A stretch of DNA of 59,942 bases from JBEKYD01 sp049509915 (GTDB lineage Bacteria; Acidobacteriota; Terriglobia; Bryobacterales; Bryobacteraceae). The stretch's first letter is position 1; each line of letters starts with the position of its first letter. The translations under genes were made by a program, and so were the position numbers. The stretch is taken from contig JBEKZL010000005.1 of assembly GCA_049509915.1 (NCBI GenBank), positions 1 through 59,942 on the forward strand. Reading direction: 5' to 3'. Shown piece by piece: positions 50,921-59,784 of this stretch. The notes below the pieces were generated by a model that saw only the letters and a list, made by a program, of their open reading frames with translations, searched no databases and had not been told where the DNA came from.

Positions 50921-52410
50921 CTCCCGCGAAATCTGAAAACGCGAACCGGGCGGAGAAGCGTGACCACCGCCGCGAAGTAACCGACTCCATCATCAAAATG
51001 CTGGAAGAGGGCGTTGCCCCGTGGCAGAAGCCATGGGAAGGTTCAGTCATGCCATTCAACCCAACCACGGAACGTTCCTATCGTGGCGGGAACGCCCTCC
51101 ACCTCCTTGCCACCGGAATCGGGCGGGAATACGCAGATCCGCGATGGATGACATACAAGCAGGCCGCAGAACAGGGCTGGCAAGTACGCAAAGGCGAAAA
51201 AGGAACTCACATCGAATTCTGGGAGGTGAAGGAGCGTTCAAACGAAAAAGACGCCGCACCCGAACCGCACGGCACTGAGTCTCCGGCCCAGGAAAACGGC
51301 CAGCGCCTGATACACCGAGTTTATACCGTGTTCAACGCGAAGCAGATTGACGGTATCCCCGAGTACCAGGCGAAGCAACACTCGCCATTTGAGGCGGTCC
51401 ATGCTGGTGAACGAATTCTGAGCAATTCCGGCGCTCGAATCGAACATGATCAACTCGACAATGCGTTTTACAACCGTCGCACCGACAGCATCCATCTCCC
51501 GCCGAAAGATGCCTTCAAAGACGCACCTGGATATTACGGCACAGCGCTGCATGAGCTGGCGCATTGGACCGGCCACTCCTCCCGGCTGAACCGGCCCACA
51601 CTTTCGGACTCGTACCGTTTCGGCGACCTCAACTATGCGAAGGAGGAACTCCGGGCCGAGCTTGCCAGCGTCTTTATCGCGGCCGAGCTGGGTGTCCCAC
51701 ACGATTCCGACAACCACGCGGCGTATGTCGGTTCGTGGATTAAGGCACTACGCGAAGACAAACATGAAATATTCCGCGCTGCGCATGACGCATCATTGGC
51801 AACTGACTACGTGCTGTCGTTGGACCACGACATTTCCCGAATTGAAGCCGTCGAACTGGCAGACTCGCAGTTTGCCCCATCGGTCGAGACTCCCGAAAAA
51901 GGAAGCGGAGGAGCTACGCGAGTCGGAGCATGGCAAAACGAGACCCTTGTTGCCGATCGAGGGCCGGTTGTCGATGCGCCCAATCGGCAGACCGCCGACG
52001 AGAATCGCCACGTCGCCGCATCACACGGGACCGCAGTCGTAGACGGCAAGGAGCCAGGCATGGAGGGACCGGGAGACGACTTGGCCGTGGCAAGCCGGGT
52101 CGCGCCGAACACCGGGGATTTGGCGGCGTCATTTGCCGATGCCAAGAAAATAACGGCGGATGCCCTCGGCCAGTCCGCACGCACATTTCCGGCCCAGATC
52201 CAAAGTGGTAGGTACAACGGGCGAATCATTGGAGAAACGGACTATCACGTGGTTCAGCGCCTGTCGTCACAAACTGCTGTGGCCCATGTGAAACATCTGC
52301 TCGAACACCTCGCCGATCCCGGCACCGACGTCGCGATTGCCTATTCGAACGGCCACGGCCACGTTCGTAGTCTTCGCGAGCGCGTCAACACACAGGAGCT
52401 TGGCCGCTAG
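50917..52410 (+). CDS. ardC: ArdC-like antirestriction protein with C-terminal KfrB-like domain (497 aa)
   Basis: The N-terminal ArdC ssDNA-binding domain reads 'MLEEGVAPWQKPWEG', 'RSYRGGNALHLLATG' and 'WMTYKQAAEQGWQVRKGEKG'. A zincin metallopeptidase domain follows with HELAHWTGH (212-220) and a downstream 'YAKEELRAELASVFIA' supplying the third ligand. After a low-complexity linker, the last 75 residues ('SGRYNGRIIGETDYHVVQRL', 'AVAHVKHLLEHL', 'DVAIAYSNGHGHV') resemble the KfrB domain of IncP plasmids. ArdC proteins protect incoming single-stranded DNA from restriction. Gene lies after the relaxase and the small acidic protein. Confidence 0.88.
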   Translation: MTPAKSENANRAEKRDHRREVTDSIIKMLEEGVAPWQKPWEGSVMPFNPTTERSYRGGNALHLLATGIGREYADPRWMTYKQAAEQGWQVRKGEKGTHIEFWEVKERSNEKDAAPEPHGTESPAQENGQRLIHRVYTVFNAKQIDGIPEYQAKQHSPFEAVHAGERILSNSGARIEHDQLDNAFYNRRTDSIHLPPKDAFKDAPGYYGTALHELAHWTGHSSRLNRPTLSDSYRFGDLNYAKEELRAELASVFIAAELGVPHDSDNHAAYVGSWIKALREDKHEIFRAAHDASLATDYVLSLDHDISRIEAVELADSQFAPSVETPEKGSGGATRVGAWQNETLVADRGPVVDAPNRQTADENRHVAASHGTAVVDGKEPGMEGPGDDLAVASRVAPNTGDLAASFADAKKITADALGQSARTFPAQIQSGRYNGRIIGETDYHVVQRLSSQTAVAHVKHLLEHLADPGTDVAIAYSNGHGHVRSLRERVNTQELGR

Positions 52411-52640
52411 TTGCAAGGCCGTATGTTGCAACACCTTTCGCAGGGCCCAGCCTTCTCCGAAAGGGATAGCTTGAGGACCGCAGACGGCCATAGTCGAGGA
52501 TTTGAAATCGTTGCCGCCAGCCCCAAACTGGAGGCGGGCCTCCTGTTCTCTCTAGATCTAGAGCGGCTTCGGCATCAGCCAGAGGACCAACCCGGGCGTC
52601 CTACTCCCGTTTGCCAGCAACTACGGCGGTGGCCAGGCTT

Positions 52641-52976
52641 TCACCCTGCCTCTTTGCCGGATTGCGTTTCGGGCCTCGATGTCAACCCCGGCCAGCGCAG
52701 CCCGCCTTGCGCACGCACACGCGGCCTCCCGTTTCGGAGTGGCTCGGCGAACTTCGGATAGTCGAATGTCGGCATCTTCCGCTTCATGCCGAAACGACGT
52801 TCATCACCTCGGCAAACCACATCTCCCAGCGTTGCCGAACACCAGCATCCGAATCGCAGCAGCCCAACACCAGGGTCTTTATCAAGCGTGCTCCGATAGC
52901 TCGACGCCCATTCCGGCATCACAGCTGATAATGTTTCTTCCGGCTCTGCTGGGTTACGCTTAACGTAATAGTGCAT
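52641..52976 (-). CDS. Hypothetical protein (111 aa) at the end of the accessory enzyme cluster
   Basis: Starts 5 bp after the stop of the acyl ligase gene on the same strand, which supports co-transcription. The chain has 'DPGVGLLRFGCWCSATLGDV' and a basic C-terminal half. No domain is recognised. It may be a true small gene or the chance extension of a frame; the tight spacing is the main support. Confidence 0.35.
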   Translation of the reverse strand: MHYYVKRNPAEPEETLSAVMPEWASSYRSTLDKDPGVGLLRFGCWCSATLGDVVCRGDERRFGMKRKMPTFDYPKFAEPLRNGRPRVRAQGGLRWPGLTSRPETQSGKEAG

Positions 52977-52981
52977 CGCAC

Positions 52982-54520
52982 TTACTGGCGATCAGAAGCC
53001 AGGATTGCAGCCGCTACCACCCTACGCTGTACTTTTCCCGTTGCTGTCCGCGGAATCGAGTCCACTATGAAGACCTTCTTGGGGCACTTGAACTCGGCAA
53101 TATTTTGCGCGCAGTAAGTGATAATCTCTGCCTCGGTCACGCTACTGCTTACTACTACAGCTGCTGCTACTTCCTCGCCCCATATAGGATGCGGCACAGC
53201 AAACGTTACGGCCTCACTTATAGTAGTATGAGACAGTAGAATAGCGTCGATCTCCGAAGGGGAAATCTTTTCACCTCCGCGATTGATCATCTCCTTGATC
53301 CGGCCTGTTAACGTTAAGAAACCGTCTTCGTCAATACAGCCTTCATCGCCAGTTCGGAACCATCCGTCCACAAACGATTTGGTGTCTGCCTCCAACCCGC
53401 CATCGTATTGCGTGATCACGCTTGGCCCACTGACGATGACCTCTCCCCGATCTCCCGGTGGCAGTCGCCTCCCCGACGCGTCCATGATTGAAACTCTTAC
53501 CCCGGAAGCGACTCCGACTGTGCCCGCCTTCCTCATACCAGGCGCTAGCAGATTCGTGCAGATCTGGTGAGCACATTCCGTCATGCCGTAAGCCTCGACT
53601 ACAGGCACGCCAAAGACCCTTTCCATTTCAATGGCAAAGGATTTCGTAAGTGGCGCGCTACAAGACCGTATAAACCGCAAATGTTCGCCACACTCTACCT
53701 TACCCGTGTCTGCCCGGAGCAGCAACACGCGATGAATTGTCGGAACTGCGCTGAACCAAGTCACACGATACTTTCGAACCAGCCGCCAAAACGATAAAGG
53801 GTTGAATCTAGTCGGGAGCACCACACAGCCGCCCGATATAAAGGTCGCCAATACCGATGCCATTAATCCGTGCACGTGAAACATCGGCATCACGCAAATT
53901 GTCACATCATTACTTTCAAGAGAATATGCTTGGCGGATATTCCAGGCAGACCTTGACAACTGGGAATGCAGCAGTGCCACACGCTTCGGACGTCCAGTAC
54001 TTCCGCTTGTGTGAAGCATCAATGCGACATCGTCGGGCGCGGGCCTATAACACTGCTTCAGGCTCGCCCGACCTTTAACGCGCCGTAGTCTCTGGCGAAA
54101 GCTCCGAATATCGATCGTCCGCTGCGACGTTTTCGGACCTTTGCAAACGTTGCCCGTGCTGTCTAGCACAGTAGCCACTTGCCAATCCGATGCGTAATAT
54201 AGCAACTCGTCAGCGGTCCAATCTGGGTTAAGTGGAGCAACCGCACCAACGATAGCCGCTGCGAAGAAGCTTATAAGCGTATCGCTTCCATTATAACCAA
54301 TAGTGGCGATCCTACTTCTCGGTGCAATGCCTTCGCCAAGCAGATGTACCGCTAAGCGGACGACTTCCTCTCGCAGATCGCCATAGGTCATTGTAAGGTC
54401 ATCCTCCGGTAAGATTACCGCAACCGCATCATCAGGCGCTGCACATAACATATCAAGCACAGTACGCCCAAAGGGTGCGACTTGCTTCGACGCTTCCGCA
54501 GGTATGTTCATATCGTTCAT
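52982..54520 (-). CDS. AMP-dependent acyl-CoA synthetase / ligase (512 aa)
   Basis: ANL-superfamily enzyme that adenylates a carboxylic acid and transfers it to CoA or a carrier. Core motifs in order are LMLHTSGSTGRPKR (A3, about 167-180), 'VVEAYGMTECAHQICTN' (A5), 'GWFRTGDEGCIDEDGFLTLT' (A7), 'GRIKEMINRGGEKISPSEID' (A8) and the catalytic Lys region 'PRTATGKVQRRVV' (A10). The substrate is not predictable. It follows the MetX-like gene by 64 bp. Codon and base use is richer in A/T than in the transfer genes, in line with separate acquisition. Confidence 0.9.
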   Translation of the reverse strand: MNDMNIPAEASKQVAPFGRTVLDMLCAAPDDAVAVILPEDDLTMTYGDLREEVVRLAVHLLGEGIAPRSRIATIGYNGSDTLISFFAAAIVGAVAPLNPDWTADELLYYASDWQVATVLDSTGNVCKGPKTSQRTIDIRSFRQRLRRVKGRASLKQCYRPAPDDVALMLHTSGSTGRPKRVALLHSQLSRSAWNIRQAYSLESNDVTICVMPMFHVHGLMASVLATFISGGCVVLPTRFNPLSFWRLVRKYRVTWFSAVPTIHRVLLLRADTGKVECGEHLRFIRSCSAPLTKSFAIEMERVFGVPVVEAYGMTECAHQICTNLLAPGMRKAGTVGVASGVRVSIMDASGRRLPPGDRGEVIVSGPSVITQYDGGLEADTKSFVDGWFRTGDEGCIDEDGFLTLTGRIKEMINRGGEKISPSEIDAILLSHTTISEAVTFAVPHPIWGEEVAAAVVVSSSVTEAEIITYCAQNIAEFKCPKKVFIVDSIPRTATGKVQRRVVAAAILASDRQ

Positions 54521-54584
54521 CGTTTCTACAATAGGATGTACGCTACTGCCTCTTCGCTCTCGACAGATAATTCCACTTCACGCC

Positions 54585-55673
54585 TCACCCCCGCCTAATA
54601 GGCCGGTTGCTAGGCTTAGATAATGATGCCCTCTCCCCGGCATCCCCGCCATAATCCTCTTCATTCGAGGGTCTTAATAACTCTCTCAGATAAGGCTCCC
54701 ACAGATGTGTCACAAGATACGAATAGTGTCCCTTTGTTTCGGGTCCCTCCGGAATCAGGATGTACTGTCCTCGCTTGACTCTGTTTATTTCTTGAGTCAA
54801 GACCTGCAACTCCGGTGGGTTTAGCTCGTCATCGGCAAAGTTGACTGCAAGTACACGGGCCTCAATTGACTCGAGGCCCGCAAGGGCATTATAATCATTT
54901 CCGGCCTCAAACGAATACAGTAAGTCGTTGGCGTCACTGTGGCAAGGGAGCCTAAGGAGGCGATCGAAAACGGTATCTACGTCCTCACCTGTTGGCCAAG
55001 CAGTTTGGAGGCGACTTGGCGAGGATATCATGATCATTAACAGCTCGCGGATTATTAGTAATCCGTGCGGTTGAGTGCTATAGCGACCGTGCTCCCACGC
55101 GGGGTCTGTTCGGATTGCATCGACAATCAGCCGGCGGATGCCGCGGGTGCGACCTATGATTGGCCCGGGACTGCTGCACAAATTAAGAATCGCATCCATA
55201 AACTGCGGATATAATGCACCCCACAGCCATCCCTGCATCCCTCCCATACAGAAGCCCAGAATCAGCCGCAATCGATCAATCTGGAGATGTTCAACCAGCA
55301 GGCGATACTGCGCATTTATCATATCTACGTAGTTATACCGCGGAAATGCCAAGCCGAGACCATCGCTGGGTTTTGCAGATTTTCCGTGCCCCAATTGGTC
55401 TGGAATCACTACCTGATATTTGGACGTATCGATGACTTTGCCGGGGCCGATCAAGTCTCGGCCAATCCGCGACTTGACAACGTCCCGCACCGCGCTGCCA
55501 TCGGTAGGGTGAAGAATAAGAACAACACCCTCCGAAGGGTTACCAATGCTAGTGTAGTTCACGTACAATTCTTGCAGGAGTTCCCCGGTGTGAAAGGCGA
55601 AGTTCGTAGCCACCCACGCACTTTCGGTGAATTCGTCACTTCCGTTCTCAGCTTTAGGCAACATAAGAATCAA
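54585..55673 (-). CDS. MetX-like alpha/beta hydrolase or acyltransferase with Cys nucleophile (362 aa)
   Basis: The fold resembles homoserine O-acetyltransferase: 'VLILHPTDGS', 'IPDQLGHGKSAKP' and the nucleophile elbow LGFCMGGMQGW. The usual Ser of GxSMGGMQ is Cys142 (codon TGT). Other triad candidates are Asp281/282 (NFADDELNPPE) and His316 (KGHYSYL). True MetX would have Ser and a different context, so this is probably a specialised acyltransferase or hydrolase acting with the acyl ligase next to it. Start could be at Met4 rather than Met1. Confidence 0.78.
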   Translation of the reverse strand: MILMLPKAENGSDEFTESAWVATNFAFHTGELLQELYVNYTSIGNPSEGVVLILHPTDGSAVRDVVKSRIGRDLIGPGKVIDTSKYQVVIPDQLGHGKSAKPSDGLGLAFPRYNYVDMINAQYRLLVEHLQIDRLRLILGFCMGGMQGWLWGALYPQFMDAILNLCSSPGPIIGRTRGIRRLIVDAIRTDPAWEHGRYSTQPHGLLIIRELLMIMISSPSRLQTAWPTGEDVDTVFDRLLRLPCHSDANDLLYSFEAGNDYNALAGLESIEARVLAVNFADDELNPPELQVLTQEINRVKRGQYILIPEGPETKGHYSYLVTHLWEPYLRELLRPSNEEDYGGDAGERASLSKPSNRPIRRG

Positions 55674-55837
55674 CGTACGCCTACCCCATGGTGTCGTGCA
55701 GACGATCTCACTGCGAATCTGCTCAACTTACGTGACGAGACGCCGGGCAGTGCCTCACATTTGCAAGGGCCACGGCACTGCTACGTGGCCGAGGCTTTAT
55801 GTAATGCAGTCGGCCTTGCCGCGTCTCGGAACAAAAA

Positions 55838-57253
55838 CTACTCTCGTTCCTTGTGCATAACCATGGCCTCCATTGGACGGAAGGCCTCCGCATCCGGGGC
55901 GCGGGCGGGTTGCGAATGCGTAAGCACCTCTATATAGCGCATTGTCTTCAAGGCATATATATCCCTTAAGCGTTCAACGGCCAACGGATCCTGGCGGCCC
56001 TTGCGACGCCGCTTTGCACGCAGGCAAATCTCGTTTGCCAGGAGATCAAGCTCTGGAATTATGAACATTTGCCACTGCTGGGGAATTGAATTACGCGCTT
56101 CGATCAACGCCGCCTGACTATTGCGCATGGCTACGGTGGCCGCGACCGCACCGCTAGCCACTGCACGCAGAGTTTCAAAATAGTGGTTCGCCCAGATGGA
56201 CAATGGCAAGTCCGGTCGCTGCTGTTGTTCCTCTTCAGCCATGATCAGAGGCGCTATCGCGGAAACCAGTAACGCCAATTGCCCGATATTTGTCAGGTCA
56301 GCGGCATCCGGCGTCGAAAAGCACAGATTCCGGGGACCGGGGCAACCCCAAAAGTAATATCGGTAACCAGCGCTGTGGGGATAGCAGGAAATTGCCGGAA
56401 CACCGTAATAATGGGCAATATGCTGAGTTGAAGTGTCGGAGCCGATTGCCATCCCTGATGACCGAATGGTTTCGATGTATTCCGCCGTACTCATTGGCTC
56501 CAGTCGCTTAAGGACACCCCGTTCGGCTGCAATTTCAATGATTGTGGCCAGCCGTTTAAAGTCCCTCCTCTTGTCTGTCGGGATACGCAATGGCATAGAG
56601 GGCGCAATTATCGCCCTGTCGCGGCTCGCTGCCAACGCGCTAAGTAGCCCATCGAGGAGGTTAGGATCGAGGCATTTCTCCGCAGTACTTGCGTACGGGT
56701 TAATGTATAGAGGTGCCCGGCTAGCGTTCGACGGCGTCTTTACCGGTTGAGCGGTCGCTGCAAGGCCGAGGCACTCGTAAGCAACCTGCAAGCGCCGGAA
56801 ATGGCTCATAGTCGTGGGCGTGCTCAGATGAACCCATCGGCTATCTCCCAGTTTGTATCGGAGTACCCCCGCATGCGGGTTTCGCAGTGAACCGCCATGC
56901 GGAAATTCCAGCAGCACGGTTCGAGGGCCTGACAAGACACGCTCCACAGATTCATCTGCGGTCACCCAGTCAAACAGGATTAGATCGTGCTCACCAGTCG
57001 CCTGCGCCCTCGTAAGAAAGGGAGTCGATGAAATCTCATCGCCGCAGAGCATGCGCCAGACATCGCCGTTGCTGTCCCACGTGGTAGTCTGAATTGGCCC
57101 TAAACCGCTCGCCAAGTATCGGACATGATAGGAGAAATTCACGGTATCTCCAACTGCATTCCGAAACCGGGCGCCAGTAATAAGTAGAATTCTCGGTTGT
57201 TGTCCGCCTCGCCACCTCTGGACAAAGTTGCGTATCCTATCAATATGTTTCAC
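55838..57253 (-). CDS. Glycosyltransferase family 9-like protein (471 aa)
   Basis: GT-B type layout. The N-terminal domain has 'RILLITGARFRNAVGDTVNF' and 'EHDLILFDWV'. The C-terminal domain has 'PLYINPYASTAEKCLDPNLL' and 'IGSDTSTQHIAHYYGVPAIS', the nucleotide-sugar site of heptosyltransferase-like GT9 enzymes. About 100 extra C-terminal residues are helical. The acceptor is unknown; being in a cluster with an exporter-type permease and an acyl ligase, it may decorate a small molecule or a surface glycan. Confidence 0.72.
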   Translation of the reverse strand: MKHIDRIRNFVQRWRGGQQPRILLITGARFRNAVGDTVNFSYHVRYLASGLGPIQTTTWDSNGDVWRMLCGDEISSTPFLTRAQATGEHDLILFDWVTADESVERVLSGPRTVLLEFPHGGSLRNPHAGVLRYKLGDSRWVHLSTPTTMSHFRRLQVAYECLGLAATAQPVKTPSNASRAPLYINPYASTAEKCLDPNLLDGLLSALAASRDRAIIAPSMPLRIPTDKRRDFKRLATIIEIAAERGVLKRLEPMSTAEYIETIRSSGMAIGSDTSTQHIAHYYGVPAISCYPHSAGYRYYFWGCPGPRNLCFSTPDAADLTNIGQLALLVSAIAPLIMAEEEQQQRPDLPLSIWANHYFETLRAVASGAVAATVAMRNSQAALIEARNSIPQQWQMFIIPELDLLANEICLRAKRRRKGRQDPLAVERLRDIYALKTMRYIEVLTHSQPARAPDAEAFRPMEAMVMHKERE

Positions 57254-57288
57254 AGACTACTTTCAAGTGAGACATCTCACTCTGAGTC

Positions 57289-59784
57289 TTACTCCCATCG
57301 TAGTGCCTGAGCCGGATCTATGCGCATGGCTCTTGTGGCTGGCAGCAACGTGCCTGCTAATCCAGCCACCAATAGACTCATAGCGACCCCGCAAATAGTA
57401 ATCCAGTCGACGGGCGATACTCCATATAGAAAGCCGGCGAATACTCGACTGCACGCAACAGCCATGCAGCCGCCCGCAAGAGTACCGGTGCCGACTATCA
57501 GCAAGGACTCCCGGCACACGAGCCACAGGACCCCTGGTTTCGCTGATCCCAAGGCGATCCTGATACAAAATTCGGGCGTACGGCGGGCTACTGAGAAGGA
57601 AACGACTCCGTAAAGCCCTACTGCGGCCAAGAGCAAAGTCATGCCACCTAAGATAGCAGACAGATCCACTATCGCACGCTCACGACCCAGCACTTGCTTG
57701 ATCCGACCTTCTAGCGTCGTGACACTAAGAATCGGGACTCCAGTATCGATCTGGTCTAACTCTCGACCAATGAACTTCGCGAACCGAAATGGATCGTCGT
57801 ATTTCACTCGCACATAGAGCATAGGATTGTCCGGGGGATCCCTTTGAAAAGTGAAGAAGATATCTGGTTCGGCCTCACGAAGGCTTGCGTAATGAAGATC
57901 TCTTACTACACCGATTACTTCATAGGACAGGATTCCATGTACCGGAAATAATACTGTCCCACGTGCCGATGGCAGCTGAACCGTTTTCCCAATCGGAGTC
58001 TCATTTGGAAATAAGATGCGCGCTGCCATTTCGCTGACGATGACCACGGGGGGCGATGTGAGGTTATCGCCGTCTGAAAAGTCCCTACCTTGGACAACGG
58101 CGCTGCCGATCGAGCGCAAAAATCCAGGTGTGATTGTATCGCTCACGGCCTCGATTGCAGGACGACCCGGCACCTGGACAGTATCATGGTCGGCCCGTCG
58201 TGCGAAGGGGCCGTTTTCGGCAATTCCCGCGGCCTCGACGAAAGGAAGTGCGGAGATACGGTCCCGGAACTGCTTAGCAAGCAACCGCACGCGTTCGCCA
58301 CTGTACAGTTCGTGCGGTGGTCTAATCGTTATTGCGAGTACGCGTCCAGCATTGGGGTAGTCTCCTCGCGGCAACAGATTGAGTTCGGTACGTATGAATA
58401 AGCCAGCCACCACTAGCAATCCCGCGGAAAACGCCGTCTGAGTCGCAACCAGGAAACTTCGGACTCTGCTCGCAGTGCCAGTAGATCCCGCCAGCCCTGT
58501 CTTCATTGATCCTGCGATGTCTGTCCGTATTGCCTGAATCGCCCCCGCGACTCCGAGGCATAAGCCGGTCCCAGTGCAGAGAATAAACGTCGTAATGATG
58601 GCCAATGAGTTCACGCTAAATCGAAGTGCCTGTTGGTTCTGTTCGCTCGGTAGAATGCTAGGCAAAATTCCGAGCAAAGCCTCCGCCAAAGCCAAACTTA
58701 AGATACCCGCTGCCCATGATATAGTGAGGCCCTCCAGGATTACCTTGCGTCCTAACTGAGCGCGTTGGGCCCCCATTGCGGCTCGGATCGCGAACTCCTT
58801 ACGTCGCCTAGCTCCCAGGAGAAGCATCATATTTGCAACGTTTAAAGATGCGATCAGCAGAGCCACCGCGGCGCAGCCGCAAAGCAACGCTAGCGTCAAC
58901 CCATAAGTCGAGGCCAGCTCCGTCCAACCCCTTTCGCCCGGTTCGAGTTCTAGCCGCAAATGATCATAACGAGGGTGGAGGCCATGATCGGAGCTTGTCT
59001 GGATATACGCTTGCAGACGGGAATTGACCTCGGCCTGTGCTTGCAACCTACCATTGTCCGGCGCGAGCCGCCCAAGTAAGCCAAACTCCTGGTTGGTGCC
59101 GATCCCCAATTGTGGCACCGACGTTCCGCTACCACTTCGTAAGGCCGGAATTCGCATCTCGACATCCTGCCCTTGATGGAGGCCCGTGAAGGCCTGCGGC
59201 GTAATACCCACAATTCTAAAGGGATATCCATTCAAGCGGACTTCGCTTCCGACTGCCCGCGGGTCGCCTCCGAAATGGGACTGCCAAAAGGCGTACGACA
59301 GCACCGCTTCGGGAAACCAGTTACCCTCGCGGACATCCGTAGTGAAAGCGTCACCAAGGAGTGGAGCTAATCCAATGATGGCAAAGAAGTTAGGTGCCAC
59401 CACTTCAGCATTGATAGCTTCAGCCCGGCCATTCCAGGAGAGGGCCACGCCTATTACCTTCTCGGCTGTAACACCTCTAAGACTGGGAGTCCCCTCGAGT
59501 TGCTGAATAAACGAAAATGGGAATGCTCTACGTACCTTGCCCGTATCATCCCGCCACTCAAACGTCACCAAGCTCCGAGGATCTCTCACTGGCAACTGTT
59601 GAAAACATAGACTATACGTTATCGCAAGGACCGCTGTGGTAGTACCCATAGCCAATGCCAAGCAAACCACAGCCGTAGCCGTGAAGATGGGTGCTCGAAC
59701 TAGCGTGCGGAAACTCTGTAGCGAATCGTGGGGATCTGGTACTATCTGGCTAATCACATTCTGGAACGATCGATAACGCATCAT
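57289..59784 (-). CDS. ADOP-type ABC transporter permease (831 aa)
   Basis: Single-chain MacB/FtsX-like double permease. It begins directly near the first membrane helix ('VVCLALAMGTTTAVLAITYS'), without the cytoplasmic ADOP helical domain present in the 14466-17045 protein. A MacB periplasmic domain ('NGYPFRIVGITPQAFTGLHQ'), three central helices ('CGCAAVALLIASLNVANMML', 'RRKEFAIRAAMGAQRAQLGR'), a second periplasmic domain and the final FtsX set ('FCIRIALGSAKPGVLWLVCR', 'RAMRIDPAQALRWE') follow. The glycosyltransferase gene starts 35 bp downstream. No ATPase gene is adjacent in the window. It probably exports the product of, or protects against, the neighbouring pathway. Confidence 0.88.
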   Translation of the reverse strand: MMRYRSFQNVISQIVPDPHDSLQSFRTLVRAPIFTATAVVCLALAMGTTTAVLAITYSLCFQQLPVRDPRSLVTFEWRDDTGKVRRAFPFSFIQQLEGTPSLRGVTAEKVIGVALSWNGRAEAINAEVVAPNFFAIIGLAPLLGDAFTTDVREGNWFPEAVLSYAFWQSHFGGDPRAVGSEVRLNGYPFRIVGITPQAFTGLHQGQDVEMRIPALRSGSGTSVPQLGIGTNQEFGLLGRLAPDNGRLQAQAEVNSRLQAYIQTSSDHGLHPRYDHLRLELEPGERGWTELASTYGLTLALLCGCAAVALLIASLNVANMMLLLGARRRKEFAIRAAMGAQRAQLGRKVILEGLTISWAAGILSLALAEALLGILPSILPSEQNQQALRFSVNSLAIITTFILCTGTGLCLGVAGAIQAIRTDIAGSMKTGLAGSTGTASRVRSFLVATQTAFSAGLLVVAGLFIRTELNLLPRGDYPNAGRVLAITIRPPHELYSGERVRLLAKQFRDRISALPFVEAAGIAENGPFARRADHDTVQVPGRPAIEAVSDTITPGFLRSIGSAVVQGRDFSDGDNLTSPPVVIVSEMAARILFPNETPIGKTVQLPSARGTVLFPVHGILSYEVIGVVRDLHYASLREAEPDIFFTFQRDPPDNPMLYVRVKYDDPFRFAKFIGRELDQIDTGVPILSVTTLEGRIKQVLGRERAIVDLSAILGGMTLLLAAVGLYGVVSFSVARRTPEFCIRIALGSAKPGVLWLVCRESLLIVGTGTLAGGCMAVACSRVFAGFLYGVSPVDWITICGVAMSLLVAGLAGTLLPATRAMRIDPAQALRWE

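Noticed and set aside
54585..55673. Genuine homoserine O-acetyltransferase (metX)
   Set aside because: The nucleophile is Cys rather than Ser and the neighbours are not methionine genes.
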